A stretch of 64,000 nt of DNA, taken from Paenibacillus sp. JJ-223 (GTDB lineage: Bacteria; Bacillota; Bacilli; Paenibacillales; Paenibacillaceae). Below the pieces are notes generated by a model. It did not search any database. It was not told the DNA's origin and saw only the letters and a program-made list of their open reading frames with translations. Positions 17,050-26,616 of the stretch are shown here, piece after piece. The DNA lies in NCBI RefSeq assembly GCF_927798175.1, contig NZ_CAKMMP010000010.1, forward strand, positions 1-64,000, given 5' to 3'. Position 1 is the first letter of the stretch; each line of letters opens with the position of its first letter. A program made the position numbers and the translations under genes.

Positions 17050-18636
17050 GTGAACGAGAGAATGGCCCGGTACAAGGACAAAACGGTCCAGTATTGGAAT
17101 AGTTTCAGTAAAAAACAAAAGATATTGCTAGTATCCACTTTTGCATTTTTGATCTTGGCTGCGGTTGTCGTGACGATGCAATTGTCCAAGACGGAATATG
17201 AGGTGGCCTTCAAGGATCTGAACGCAAGCGATTCCGCAGGAGTCATCAATTATCTGAATTCGGCGAACATCCCTTACAAATTAAGTGCGGATGGCAAATC
17301 GATTTCGGTTCCAAGCACCGACGTGGCCTTGACAAAAGTCAATGTGGGTTCGCAAGGCATCATTCAAAACGGTTCTTTGGGATATAAGGCATTCGAGGAA
17401 TCCTCGTCGCCGATCGGAATGACCGACAAAGAGTTCGATGTCAAATACAACAACGCGATTAACGGGGAAGTAGAACAGCTTCTTCAACGGATGCAAGGCA
17501 TTCAAGAGGCGAAGGCTCTGATTAATATGCCGAAAGATAATATTTTTGCAGGCCTTGAAGAGCAGGACAAAGCATCTGCTTCCATTGCATTGACGTTCCA
17601 GCCTGGATATCATCCTAACCAGGCGGCTGTAGACGGGTATTTCAATCTCGTGAAAACAGCGGTTCCCAATCTGCCGATTGAGAACATTACCATTACGAAT
17701 GCCGACGAAGCTGAACTGATTCCGACTGCACGAGGAGGCAGCGGCGGATTATCCTCCGAAGTTCAGGAAAATATGGCGTTGCAGAAAAAGTTCGAAAACG
17801 ATGTGCGCAACAATGTGAAACAATTCCTGTCCCAAATCGTGGGCGAAGACAAGGTTAACGTATTGGTGGCGTCCAAACTTAACTTTGATAAAGAAACACG
17901 CAAGGAAAACCTGGTAACACCGGTAGACACCGAAAATATGCAAGGGATCGCCATCAGCGTACAGGAGATCCAGAAGAGTTATTCAGGTGCAAGCAATCCA
18001 ACCGGCGGTGTAGCAGGTACCGGTCAAGAGGAAATTCCCGGATACCCGTCTGCCGACGGCGGCTCGGGGAATTCGACTTCCGAAGAGTCCTCAAGCACCA
18101 GAAATTACGATGTAAACCGGATTGTGAAAGATATCGTTTCAAGTCCTTATACTGTAAAAGATTTAACCATTAACGTCGCGGTTGAACCACCAGCAGGCCA
18201 AACGGAATTGCAGCAGCCTGTCCAGGATGCGATCGAGAACATTCTGGTAAATATCGTCCGTGCTTCCTTGGCTGATTCAGATGTTCAATTAACAGACGCG
18301 GATTTGACTAAAAAAGTTTCAGTGATTTCCCAAGGATTCCAAACGACAACTGCGGAAAGCACCGGTTTCCAACTTTCTTCATGGATGTTATGGGCAGCAG
18401 GCGGGTTAGTGGCAGCGCTGATCGCTGCAGTGGTGATCCTGCTTGTGCGTCGCCGTCGCAGACAAGAAGAAGACGAAGAAGAGGAGCTTCCTCTCCCTGT
18501 AGCAACAGAGTTTCCGTCCATTACGCTGGACAGTGTGACGAACGAAAGTCAAGTGCGCAAACAATTGGAGAGTTTGGCAAAGAAAAAGCCAGACGAATTC
18601 GTCAATCTGCTGCGTACGTGGCTGGCTGACGAATAG
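17050..18636 (+). CDS. fliF: Flagellar MS-ring protein FliF
   Basis: A 528-residue membrane protein that builds the MS ring, the base of the flagellar motor. It has two membrane segments: near residues 26-44 (ILLVSTFAFLILAAVVVTM) and ~440-460 (MLWAAGGLVAALIAAVVILL), followed by an RRRRR stop-transfer run. The periplasmic ring-building YscJ-like domains lie between them, with a Gly/Ser-rich loop near 310-350. The C-terminal cytoplasmic tail (LLRTWLADE) binds FliG. It starts at GTG 17050 behind GGGGTG. fliG begins 11 bases after the stop. Confidence 0.97.
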   Translation: MNERMARYKDKTVQYWNSFSKKQKILLVSTFAFLILAAVVVTMQLSKTEYEVAFKDLNASDSAGVINYLNSANIPYKLSADGKSISVPSTDVALTKVNVGSQGIIQNGSLGYKAFEESSSPIGMTDKEFDVKYNNAINGEVEQLLQRMQGIQEAKALINMPKDNIFAGLEEQDKASASIALTFQPGYHPNQAAVDGYFNLVKTAVPNLPIENITITNADEAELIPTARGGSGGLSSEVQENMALQKKFENDVRNNVKQFLSQIVGEDKVNVLVASKLNFDKETRKENLVTPVDTENMQGIAISVQEIQKSYSGASNPTGGVAGTGQEEIPGYPSADGGSGNSTSEESSSTRNYDVNRIVKDIVSSPYTVKDLTINVAVEPPAGQTELQQPVQDAIENILVNIVRASLADSDVQLTDADLTKKVSVISQGFQTTTAESTGFQLSSWMLWAAGGLVAALIAAVVILLVRRRRRQEEDEEEELPLPVATEFPSITLDSVTNESQVRKQLESLAKKKPDEFVNLLRTWLADE

Positions 18637-18647
18637 AGGTGAATGCA

Positions 18648-19664
18648 TTGGCAAAAGCGAGCGGTCAAGGATTGACCGGAAGACAGAAAGCAGCAATTTT
18701 ATTGATTACGCTGGGACCGGAAGTTTCGGCCCAAATCTTCAAACATCTCAGAGATGAAGAGATCGAACAGCTGACATTGGAGATTGCCAATGTTCGCAAA
18801 GTGGATTCTGCGGAAAAAGAAATGATCTTGGCGGAATTCCACCAAATTTGTTTGGCCCAGGAATACATCTCTCAAGGCGGTATTACCTATGCCAGAGAGA
18901 TTTTGGAGAAAGCGCTCGGCTCTCAAAAAGCGCTTGAAGTTATTAATCGCCTGACGGCCACGCTGCAGGTCAGACCATTTGACTTTGCGCGCAAGGCAGA
19001 TCCGAACCAGATTCTGAACTTTATCCAGAACGAAAATGCACAGACCATCGCTCTCGTTCTTTCTTATCTTCAATTTGAACAAGCGGCTGCCATCCTTTCA
19101 TCTTTGCCGCAAGAGAAGCAGGCGGATGTAGCCCGAAGAATCGCGGTCATGGACAGCACGTCTCCGGAAGTCATTGCGCAGGTGGAGAGAGTCTTGGAGC
19201 AGAAGCTTTCATCAACAGTAACACAAGATTATACGAACGCAGGTGGTATCGAATCCATCGTGCAAATCCTCAACGGGGTCGACCGGGGGACGGAACGCAC
19301 CATTCTGGATTCCTTGGAAATTCAGGATCCGGAGCTTGCCGAAGAAATCAAAAAACGGATGTTCGTGTTCGAGGATATCGTCAATGTGGACGATCGTTCG
19401 ATTCAGCGCATTATCCGCGATATCGACAACGCCGACTTGCAGTTGGCATTGAAAGTGGCCAGCGAAGAAGTTCGGGATGTTATTTTCCGAAATATGTCGA
19501 AGCGTATGGCCGAAACGTTCAAAGAAGAAATGGAATTTATGGGTCCTGTGCGTCTGCGTGACGTTGAAGAAGCCCAAACGCGCATCGTAGGAACTATCCG
19601 CAAACTGGAGGATGCAGGTGAGATCATTATCGCCCGTGGCGGAGGAGATGACATCATTGTCTAA
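18648..19664 (+). CDS. fliG: Flagellar motor switch protein FliG
   Basis: A 338-residue C-ring protein that links FliF to FliM and interacts with the stator. LTGRQKAAILLITLGPEVS opens the N-terminal domain. The middle domain has the EHPQ-equivalent region around NENAQTIALVLSYL. The C-terminal torque helix has charged residues in VDDRSIQRIIRDIDNADLQ. TTG 18648 is preferred over GTG 18639 because GAGGTG (18636-18641) is then 6 bases away and the length equals the B. subtilis protein. The end overlaps fliH. Confidence 0.96.
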   Translation: MAKASGQGLTGRQKAAILLITLGPEVSAQIFKHLRDEEIEQLTLEIANVRKVDSAEKEMILAEFHQICLAQEYISQGGITYAREILEKALGSQKALEVINRLTATLQVRPFDFARKADPNQILNFIQNENAQTIALVLSYLQFEQAAAILSSLPQEKQADVARRIAVMDSTSPEVIAQVERVLEQKLSSTVTQDYTNAGGIESIVQILNGVDRGTERTILDSLEIQDPELAEEIKKRMFVFEDIVNVDDRSIQRIIRDIDNADLQLALKVASEEVRDVIFRNMSKRMAETFKEEMEFMGPVRLRDVEEAQTRIVGTIRKLEDAGEIIIARGGGDDIIV

Positions 19665-20493
19665 TTTGATTAAATCTTTTCAGTATGTGCCTGCTCAGGA
19701 TCACAAGCGTCTGGAAAACCACCATTATTACGGAGAAGCGGAAACAGCTTCGGATGGTGATGATGATTCGACACATGCCGCATCATTGCAAGCACGTGTT
19801 GACGAGGAATCCAAACGCCTGACGGAAGAGATGCTGAAGGATGCCAAGGAGTTTGCGGAAAAGCAGGTGCGTGAAGCTTCAGAGCAGACGGAGCAAATGC
19901 TTCAGGAGGCGAAGGAACAGATCGAGGCCTGGTGGCAGGAGCAACGTCAGCAGGATGAGCATTTAATTGAAGCCATGCGTTCACAAGGCTTTCAGCAAGG
20001 CTATGAAGAGGGCAGGGTACAGGCTGAACATGAGCTCCAGGTGAAAATCGAAGAGATGATGAAGGAAGCCCAGCAAGTTCTCCGAGAGGCATATGTAGCA
20101 AAAGAGCAAATCATTCAGGAAGCAGAGCCTTTCCTCGTTGAACTTGCTTGCGGAATAGCGGAAAAAGTGATCGACAAACAGCTGACGCTTGATCCGGAGC
20201 ATATGCTCGAGCTCATTCGACAGAATTTGTCGCGAAAACGGGAGCAGGGCATCATTACGTTGTGTGTAGCCCCTGAACAATTTGCATTTGTCCAGGCTGC
20301 GCGGGAAGAACTCGCGCTGTCGATTGATTCGCAGGCGGAATTGCAAATTCTGCCCGATGCGACCGTGAAGGACAAAGGTTGTGTCATCCGGTCGTCCTTC
20401 GGGAGTGTGGATGCCCGAATCGACACACAGCTTTCCGAAATCAAAAAAGAATTGGTCCGCATCGCACTTGAGGATGAGGAGTCGAAAAGTTAA
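19657..20493 (+). CDS. fliH: Flagellar export ATPase regulator FliH
   Basis: A ~278-residue peripheral-stalk protein that holds the FliI ATPase and delivers it to the export gate. A long charged coiled coil rich in Glu and Gln spans ~45-150 (EEMLKDAKEFAEKQVREASE), followed by a V-ATPase-E-subunit-like C-terminal domain (ACGIAEKVIDKQLTLDPEHM). TTG 19657 is favoured because GGAGGAG (19641-19647) is 9 bases upstream; ATG 19648 abuts it. The gene overlaps fliG by 8 bases and is followed immediately by fliI (TAAATG). Confidence 0.92.
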   Translation: MSNLIKSFQYVPAQDHKRLENHHYYGEAETASDGDDDSTHAASLQARVDEESKRLTEEMLKDAKEFAEKQVREASEQTEQMLQEAKEQIEAWWQEQRQQDEHLIEAMRSQGFQQGYEEGRVQAEHELQVKIEEMMKEAQQVLREAYVAKEQIIQEAEPFLVELACGIAEKVIDKQLTLDPEHMLELIRQNLSRKREQGIITLCVAPEQFAFVQAAREELALSIDSQAELQILPDATVKDKGCVIRSSFGSVDARIDTQLSEIKKELVRIALEDEESKS

Positions 20494-21813
20494 ATGAAGA
20501 TTTTAAGCTCGCAGCGATATATGGAACATTTGCGACAATTCGATCCCGTTCGAGTGAATGGCAAAGTGACTCAGGTCATTGGTCTCATGGTGGAATCGGA
20601 GGGGCCGGATGCAAGCATCGGCGATGTATGCTACATCTACCCTGGCAAATCGGCCAAACCGCTTCAAGCGGAGGTTGTAGGTTTTCGAGACAATAAGGTG
20701 CTGTTAATGCCTCTTGGGGAACTTCAATCCATAGGTCCAGGCTGCGATGTGGTCGGGACAGGCAAGCCGCTTGGCGTACAGGTCGGTTCCGAACTGCTCG
20801 GAAAAGTGCTTGACGGTCTGGGCAAGCCGCTCGATGGTTCGCTTTTGCCGTCAAGAATGCCAACCTACTCGACCTCCAATGCGCCGGTTAATCCAATGGA
20901 TCGCCCAAGGGTACTTGAGACGATGAGTGTCGGCGTGAGAGCCATCGATGGACTTCTTACGGTAGGCAAAGGCCAACGGGTTGGCATTTTCGCAGGTTCC
21001 GGTGTCGGGAAAAGTACGCTGATGGGCATGATTGCCCGCAATACGGCGGCGGATGTCAACGTCATCGCGCTTGTCGGGGAGCGGGGGCGCGAAGTTCGTG
21101 ACTTTATCGAACGCGATCTGGGGCCGGAAGGACTGGAGCGTTCGGTCGTCATCGTCGCGACCTCGGATCAACCGGCCTTGATTCGAATCAAGGGAGCGGT
21201 GATCGCTACGACCATTGCAGAATATTTCAGGGACAGAGGCATGAATGTCATGTTAATGATGGATTCTGTAACGCGATATGCGATGGCGCAACGGGAAGTG
21301 GGACTTGCTGTCGGCGAACCGCCGGCCATGAGGGGATACACTCCTTCGGTGTTTGCCAGCCTTCCCAAGCTTTTGGAGCGCGCAGGGACAGGGCCGACCG
21401 GTTCCATCACGGCATTTTATACGGTGCTTGTCGACGGGGATGACATGAATGAACCTATAGCCGACGCCGTCAGGGGGATTCTTGACGGGCACATCGTGCT
21501 GAACCGTGCCATCGCCAACAAAGGCCACTTTCCGGCGATCGACGTTTTGGCCAGCATCAGTCGTGTCATGAAGGATATCGCACCGGAGGAACAACTGGAC
21601 GCCGTAAACAACATGAAACGGTTGATGGCCGTGTACAAAGAATCCGAAGACTTGATCAATATCGGTGCCTATCAGAAAGGTTCCAATGCAGCTATCGACG
21701 AGTCGATCGAACAGATCGAGAACATATGGAATTTTACGAAGCAAAAAGTGGACGAAAAAGTGACGCTAAGTGAAGTGCAGGAACGTTTGATTTCTGAATT
21801 TGCAAGGAGATGA
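20494..21813 (+). CDS. fliI: Flagellum-specific ATPase FliI
   Basis: A 439-residue ATPase of the F1-beta family that energises flagellar protein export. The N-terminal beta-barrel is followed by Walker A GSGVGKST (168-175), ALVGERGREVRDFIE, Walker B VMLMMDSVTRYAMAQRE and the GEPPAMRGYTPSVFA loop. Length and motifs are normal. The ATG directly abuts the fliH stop codon and uses a GAGGATGAGGAG ribosome-binding site inside fliH, indicating coupled translation of the FliH-FliI pair. Confidence 0.98.
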   Translation: MKILSSQRYMEHLRQFDPVRVNGKVTQVIGLMVESEGPDASIGDVCYIYPGKSAKPLQAEVVGFRDNKVLLMPLGELQSIGPGCDVVGTGKPLGVQVGSELLGKVLDGLGKPLDGSLLPSRMPTYSTSNAPVNPMDRPRVLETMSVGVRAIDGLLTVGKGQRVGIFAGSGVGKSTLMGMIARNTAADVNVIALVGERGREVRDFIERDLGPEGLERSVVIVATSDQPALIRIKGAVIATTIAEYFRDRGMNVMLMMDSVTRYAMAQREVGLAVGEPPAMRGYTPSVFASLPKLLERAGTGPTGSITAFYTVLVDGDDMNEPIADAVRGILDGHIVLNRAIANKGHFPAIDVLASISRVMKDIAPEEQLDAVNNMKRLMAVYKESEDLINIGAYQKGSNAAIDESIEQIENIWNFTKQKVDEKVTLSEVQERLISEFARR

Positions 21814-21824
21814 AAAGGTAAACG

Positions 21825-22277
21825 ATGAAATTTCGATATCATTTCCAAAAGGTTGTCGACCTGAAAAGCAATGAAAAGACACAAGCGGAGTGGATGTTAT
21901 CCACAGCCATCGGCAAACTTCAGACCGAGGAAGAGCATCTGTTGCAGCTGTTGAACGACAAACAGGAAGCCATTGAAGGGATTCAATCCGCAACGGCTGC
22001 TAAAGCTTCCGTGTCCAGTCTGCAGGAAATGCAGCGCTACATCCATCATCTCGATGAATGCATTTCCAGGAAAAGCGATGACGTGAAGCATGCTCAGGTT
22101 CATGTACAGCGGAATCAAACGTTTTTGAACGGTAAAATGGTGGACGAAAAAGTATGGCTCGAAGCGAGAGGGAAAGCCAAACTCAAGTTTCAGCAGGAGA
22201 TGCTCCTCCGGGAACAGAACGATCTGGACGAGATGGCTACTGTGCGGTTCGCTGCGAAAGCCGGACGTGCGATTTGA
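21825..22277 (+). CDS. fliJ: Flagellar export protein FliJ
   Basis: A 150-residue, almost wholly alpha-helical, coiled-coil protein. It is the central-stalk component of the export ATPase and a chaperone escort that touches FlhA. MKFRYHFQKVVDLKSNEK at the start is typical of Gram-positive FliJ (F-x-L/Y-x-KVLDLK...). The charged, aromatic-poor helical body and the position right after fliI support the call. Sequence conservation in this family is low, so the call rests on context plus helical pattern. Confidence 0.9.
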   Translation: MKFRYHFQKVVDLKSNEKTQAEWMLSTAIGKLQTEEEHLLQLLNDKQEAIEGIQSATAAKASVSSLQEMQRYIHHLDECISRKSDDVKHAQVHVQRNQTFLNGKMVDEKVWLEARGKAKLKFQQEMLLREQNDLDEMATVRFAAKAGRAI

Positions 22278-22324
22278 TACCGGTTCGCAAAAGCGGAGTT
22301 GTCTCGTGAAGGAGGAAATAGAAA

Positions 22325-23263
22325 ATGGCTGTTAAAGACGAAGAGTTGGAAAAGGAGTCCGGCAGCGGTTGGGAAAAGTTTCTCATGATTTCCATCCCGA
22401 TTGTGTTCACGGTGGTACTGCTCGGGGTGCTCTTGACCCTGTTCAATGTAGATGTTCGAAATAATCTGCTTGAGCTGGCCAACAAGGTTCCTGTCGTAAA
22501 AGATTGGGTTCCCGATCCCAAGCTGGATCCTGAAAAAGAAAAGCTTGAAAATAGCGAGAAGCAAGTGGAGAGCGCAGAAGCAACCATTGAGAAATTGAAG
22601 TCCGAGGTAGCCCAGAAAGAGACAGAGCTTCAAGCAGCCAAGGAAGCAACGGCAACCGAAACGCAAAAAGCCAGTGAGCTGCAAAAGAAACTCGATGAGG
22701 CGAGCAAGGCTGCCGAAGAAGCTGCCAAGTCTGCACCGGAAGAGGAGTCCGACTATCAGAAGCAAATCAAAAGTTTGGCGAAAATGTATGCGGCCATGAG
22801 TCCGAGCAAAGCTGCTCCGATTTTGCAAAACATGACGAACGAAGAAATGGTGCTTATGTTAAGTTCCATGCAGTCCAGCGCCCAAACGAAAATTTTGGAG
22901 AAAATGGATCCGAAAACGGCTGCCGATGTCACCATGATGATGAAAGACGCCAAACCTTCGGGTGATCTGGCCCTTGACGCATTGCAATCGAGGCTCAAAA
23001 AAGAGCAATCGGCATCGCAGACGACGACGGCAACGACATCCAAAAACCTGGACAAAAGCCAGTTGAGCCAAACCTTCTCCACCATGTCTGCTTCAAACGC
23101 AGCAACGCTTCTCTTGGAGACGTATAAACTGAGCCCTGACAAAACGTTGACGATTCTGAACTCGGTGGATGATGCCACCCGTTCCCGACTGCTGGAGAGC
23201 ATGTCCAGCGCAGATTCGGCAGAAACAGCCAAAATTCTGAATCGTTTGATGGGCAACAAATAG
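22325..23263 (+). CDS. motE: YlxF/MotE-like flagellar protein with MgtE-N-like domain
   Basis: A 312-residue protein at the ylxF position. One membrane segment (~23-42, LMISIPIVFTVVLLGVLLTL) is followed by a Glu/Lys-rich coiled coil (~68-140). Two helical repeats of the MgtE-N/FliG-like type follow: AKMYAAMSPSKAAPILQNM and TMSASNAATLLLETYKLSP, the latter with ILNSVDDATRSRLLESMSS. The family is called MotE (YlxF) and lies beside fliJ and fliK across Firmicutes. A motor-associated role is family knowledge. The ribosome-binding site GAAGGAGG is good. Confidence 0.85.
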   Translation: MAVKDEELEKESGSGWEKFLMISIPIVFTVVLLGVLLTLFNVDVRNNLLELANKVPVVKDWVPDPKLDPEKEKLENSEKQVESAEATIEKLKSEVAQKETELQAAKEATATETQKASELQKKLDEASKAAEEAAKSAPEEESDYQKQIKSLAKMYAAMSPSKAAPILQNMTNEEMVLMLSSMQSSAQTKILEKMDPKTAADVTMMMKDAKPSGDLALDALQSRLKKEQSASQTTTATTSKNLDKSQLSQTFSTMSASNAATLLLETYKLSPDKTLTILNSVDDATRSRLLESMSSADSAETAKILNRLMGNK

Positions 23264-23302
23264 AAAGGACCATCTCTCACGGAGAAGGGGGGTGAAAAAG
23301 AA

Positions 23303-24685
23303 ATGTCGATGGTATATCAGATGACCTCCACGGCTCCATCGGGCAAAACAGCAGGAGCTTCTAAATCATCCGGAACATCTGCACCTGATGGTGTGACTGG
23401 AACGTTTGACCAAACGCTGACACAGTCCATGAACGGAGGCGTAGCAAACGCCAGCACATCCGAATCACCGGAATCGTTGTCTTCCAATCCGCTTGTATTT
23501 TCCTTTGCTTCATTGGAAGAAGGAGAACAAACATCATTGATGGAACTGCTAAGCTCGTTGTTTGACGATTTGGATTCGCTTGATGAAACTCTCGAGAACG
23601 ATCCGACGCTCGCCGTGGAATTGCAATCCATCATCCAGCAGCTGTACGTTCTTTTGAATGGTGCTGAGACCGGGGAAACGGCGGATGAAAACGAAACGGT
23701 TCCGACGGAAGCGGCTGCGAGCAGCCCGCTTGCGATCCATCTGGAAGAACATCCGGCGGCGGCGCGGTTTGTGCTGCAGGATGTGCTTACGCAAATGGCG
23801 GCCAAGTTTACGGAGCCGGATGGCGCTGTTGTCAAAAACACGACCGAGCGTAAACATTTGCTCCAAACCTTGCAGGATCGGCTGGATCAAGCAGGAGTTC
23901 CTTTGAACAGCAACAAAGGTTGGACCGAGCTGAAATCCATGGTGGATGCTTTTGCAGTAGTTAATGACCAGACAGAGGGAGCTAAATCCAATGCCGGGCA
24001 GTTCAAATCCAACGTTTCGGGACCGCAAAGCAATACGCTGACTTTGCAGTCTGCCATGGCGGATAATGCCAGTGAGGCGGGTGGTTCAATCGAATCGGGT
24101 GAAATTCAGCTGGATGGGGCCGATCAGAATCGCATCATTACGGCAGGAGAACTGTCCCTTAGATCGTCCGGAACGCTGGCAGCAAAGCCGGCAGAGCCGG
24201 TAATGCAGGCTTCACAATTCAGCAAGGAAATGACGCAATTTGTCATTAACAAACTGGATATCGTACATCAAAAGGGATTCTCGGAAGCGACGATCTCTCT
24301 TAGACCAGAGCATTTGGGCAAGCTGGATGTGCAGATTTCGATTCAAAATGGCCAACTCGTCGCCCGCTTCATGACAGAACACGCCATGGCCAAAGACATG
24401 ATCGAGCAGCAGATGTCGCAGCTTCGGACTTCGCTGGCTGCACAAGGCATACAGGTAGAACGGATAGAGGTAACTCAAAACAGTTCGGTGGGGTCGCAAA
24501 TGTATCAGGATGGCGGACGTCAGCCTGGGGGCAACTCCCGCGAACAACGGCGCTCGCGTGAACGCGAGGAACAGACCGACGATTCGATAACCGTTGCGAA
24601 TTTGCAGGAAGAGCTGCGTAACTGGCGCAGCGAGCATGCAGAAGAGAGCGATCTTCCACGCGATTCGTTTACAGCCAAGGCTTAA
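23303..24685 (+). CDS. fliK: Flagellar hook-length control protein FliK
   Basis: A 460-residue secreted molecular ruler that sets hook length and triggers the FlhB switch. The first ~300 residues are Ser/Thr/Gly/Glu-rich and poorly conserved, as usual. The conserved C-terminal domain (~315-400) reads ATISLRPEHLGKLDVQIS, then LVARFMTEHAMAK and LRTSLAAQGIQVERIEV. An Arg/Glu-rich tail follows. GGGGGGTG precedes ATG 23303. It lies directly ahead of flgD. A second FliK-type domain occurs in the truncated gene at the window start. Confidence 0.94.
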   Translation: MSMVYQMTSTAPSGKTAGASKSSGTSAPDGVTGTFDQTLTQSMNGGVANASTSESPESLSSNPLVFSFASLEEGEQTSLMELLSSLFDDLDSLDETLENDPTLAVELQSIIQQLYVLLNGAETGETADENETVPTEAAASSPLAIHLEEHPAAARFVLQDVLTQMAAKFTEPDGAVVKNTTERKHLLQTLQDRLDQAGVPLNSNKGWTELKSMVDAFAVVNDQTEGAKSNAGQFKSNVSGPQSNTLTLQSAMADNASEAGGSIESGEIQLDGADQNRIITAGELSLRSSGTLAAKPAEPVMQASQFSKEMTQFVINKLDIVHQKGFSEATISLRPEHLGKLDVQISIQNGQLVARFMTEHAMAKDMIEQQMSQLRTSLAAQGIQVERIEVTQNSSVGSQMYQDGGRQPGGNSREQRRSREREEQTDDSITVANLQEELRNWRSEHAEESDLPRDSFTAKA

Positions 24686-24704
24686 TCAGGAATGAGGTGA
24701 AAGA

Positions 24705-25271
24705 ATGGCTAACGAAATTTTTTCAACCAATGCCACCTGGCCCAACTATTCGGCTGCCAATAAAGCGACTACTAGTGCAGCAACCAAAGAGTTGGGTAAG
24801 GATCAATTTCTAAAAATCTTGATTACCCAGCTTCAAAACCAGGACCCGATGCAGCCCATGGAAGATAAGGAGTTCATTGCCCAAATGGCGCAGTTTAGTT
24901 CTGTGGAGCAGCTGGTCAATATCTCCTCCAAATTGGAGGCGTTGGGCAAATCCCTGGGCACTGTGTCCAGCATGATCGGCAAGGAAATCAGTTGGATTTC
25001 TTCCGGGAATACCAAAAATGACGATCTGAGCTGGAAAGCCGATAAGGACAAGGATGACAACGGAACGTTGCGCCAGGGCATTGTGGATTCCATCATCGTC
25101 AGAGATGGGGTTCAATATGCTAAAGTAGGCAACGACGAGATTAAATTGGATGAAATCATCCAGGTGTCAAACCCGAAAGAAGAAGAAGAGGCAGAACCAG
25201 ATAAAACGGATCCAGATAATAAGCAAGATGCTCCGTCCGAAGAACCTGCATCCGGTGGGAATGCGTCATGA
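24705..25271 (+). CDS. flgD: Flagellar hook-capping protein FlgD
   Basis: A 188-residue hook cap needed for hook polymerisation. The N-terminal FlgD signature is complete: LGKDQFLKILITQLQNQDPM, then EDKEFIAQMAQFSSVEQL and ISSKLEAL. The C-terminal part is short and ends in an acidic Glu/Asp/Pro-rich tail rather than the full FlgD Ig/Tudor-like domain of enteric bacteria, as in other Bacillales. AATGAGGTG precedes ATG 24705. The stop codon overlaps the start of the next gene (ATGA). Confidence 0.96.
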   Translation: MANEIFSTNATWPNYSAANKATTSAATKELGKDQFLKILITQLQNQDPMQPMEDKEFIAQMAQFSSVEQLVNISSKLEALGKSLGTVSSMIGKEISWISSGNTKNDDLSWKADKDKDDNGTLRQGIVDSIIVRDGVQYAKVGNDEIKLDEIIQVSNPKEEEEAEPDKTDPDNKQDAPSEEPASGGNAS

Positions 25272-25651
25272 CGGATCGGATGACGGTTGGTCAACTCTAT
25301 GCAGGAGCCTTGACACCAAACTTGCTGCACCGAACGAAGCAGGGGGAGCATGCAGGTCCATTCGAACGGCCTTTTGCGGAGCTGCTTGATGAACATCTGC
25401 TCAAATTAAGCAACCACGCTGCGAAAAGACTTGAACAGCGAGGCATTGAGCTTGGAAGCGAGCAGATGGAGCAGATTGGTTCTGCGCTGGATAAAGCTGC
25501 TGCCAAAGGTGCTAAAGAGTCTCTTATATTAATGCAGGATATGGCGTTTATCGTTAATGTTCAAAATCGCACTGTTGTTACAGCCTTGGATAGCAAAAGC
25601 ATGAAAGACAATGTGTTCACCCAGATCGACAGTGCTGTAATTATTTCTTAA
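25268..25651 (+). CDS. TIGR02530 family flagellar operon protein
   Basis: A 127-residue protein found between flgD and the hook gene in many Gram-positive flagellar operons (TIGR02530 type). Visible features are LKLSNHAAKRLEQRGIELG (~45-63), a helical segment LDKAAAKGAKESLILMQDMA, and strands FIVNVQNRTVVTAL and FTQIDSAVIIS. The short form with an HA-x-R-L-E-Q-RGI motif is typical. Its function is not established; co-translation with flgD (4-base overlap) suggests a role in hook assembly. There is no signal peptide or membrane helix. Confidence 0.85.
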   Translation: MTDRMTVGQLYAGALTPNLLHRTKQGEHAGPFERPFAELLDEHLLKLSNHAAKRLEQRGIELGSEQMEQIGSALDKAAAKGAKESLILMQDMAFIVNVQNRTVVTALDSKSMKDNVFTQIDSAVIIS

Positions 25652-25732
25652 CTGGCTGGCCCATTCTCGGGAGCCGAAATGCCGCTGACCGACTGATGCG
25701 GCACCAAATAGAGGCTGGGAGGTTTTATTAAC

Positions 25733-26548
25733 ATGTTGAAATCGATGTACTCGGGCGTTTCCGGGATGCGGGGCTTTCAAACCAAACTTGACGTCATTGG
25801 TAACAATATCGCAAACGTGAACACGGTAGGTTTTAAAGGAAGCCGTGTCATGTTCAAAGACATCATGAGTCAAACGACTGCCGGGGTAACCGCGCCAACC
25901 GACGACAACGCCGGGGTTAACGCGAAACAAATCGGTCTGGGCGTTTCGATCGGCTCGATTGACACGCTTCACCTGGCAGGAAGTCCGCAAACGACGAACA
26001 ATCCCACGGATTTGCGAATTAACGGGGATGGATTCTTTTTGGTATCCATGGGCGGAGACCAAGAGGTGCCCTTTTTAACTCGTGCGGGCGATTTTCATGT
26101 TGACGCAGCCCGGAATCTGGTTACTTCGGATGGGTTGTATGTGTTGGACAGTGAAGGTCAGCCCATTACGATCGGTGATGACGTGGTGTCTTTTACCATT
26201 GCCCAAAACGGCACGATTAACACAACGATGGCTGACGGCACGGTTGAAGGCGAAATACAAATCGGCATAGGCAAGGTGATTAACCCTGAAGGGTTAGAGA
26301 AAATCGGTGGGAACCTGTATCGGATAACGGCAAATGCCAATCCGGAAGGGGCCATCGAAAATCTGACAGCAAACGATCCGGAGAACGGTACGGGAGCCAT
26401 TATTGCCGGCCAGCTTGAGATGTCCAACGTTGAATTGACGAGCGAATTCACGGAAATGATCGTTGCCCAACGTGGTTTCCAGGCGAATTCGCGGATCATT
26501 ACGACTTCTGACGAAATCCTTCAGGAAGTTGTTAACTTGAAACGATAA
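25733..26548 (+). CDS. flgE: Flagellar hook protein FlgE (short form, often annotated FlgG)
   Basis: A 271-residue hook/rod-family protein. MLKSMYSGVSGMRGFQTKLD then VIGNNIANVNTVGFKGSR form the conserved N-terminal assembly domain. DLRINGDGFFLV marks the D1 fold. The C-terminus has GQLEMSNVELTSEFTEMIVA and QRGFQANSRIITTSDEIL. The length matches the short hook protein of B. subtilis at the same locus, so hook rather than distal rod is the better call, although the family overlaps FlgG. GGGAGG is upstream of ATG 25733. Confidence 0.9.
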   Translation: MLKSMYSGVSGMRGFQTKLDVIGNNIANVNTVGFKGSRVMFKDIMSQTTAGVTAPTDDNAGVNAKQIGLGVSIGSIDTLHLAGSPQTTNNPTDLRINGDGFFLVSMGGDQEVPFLTRAGDFHVDAARNLVTSDGLYVLDSEGQPITIGDDVVSFTIAQNGTINTTMADGTVEGEIQIGIGKVINPEGLEKIGGNLYRITANANPEGAIENLTANDPENGTGAIIAGQLEMSNVELTSEFTEMIVAQRGFQANSRIITTSDEILQEVVNLKR

Positions 26549-26616
26549 TTACGGGATGGCTAATTTGTAGGGTGTGGGGGAGTTGCCTCCTCCACCTCTG
26601 ATCAAGGGGGCTTGGC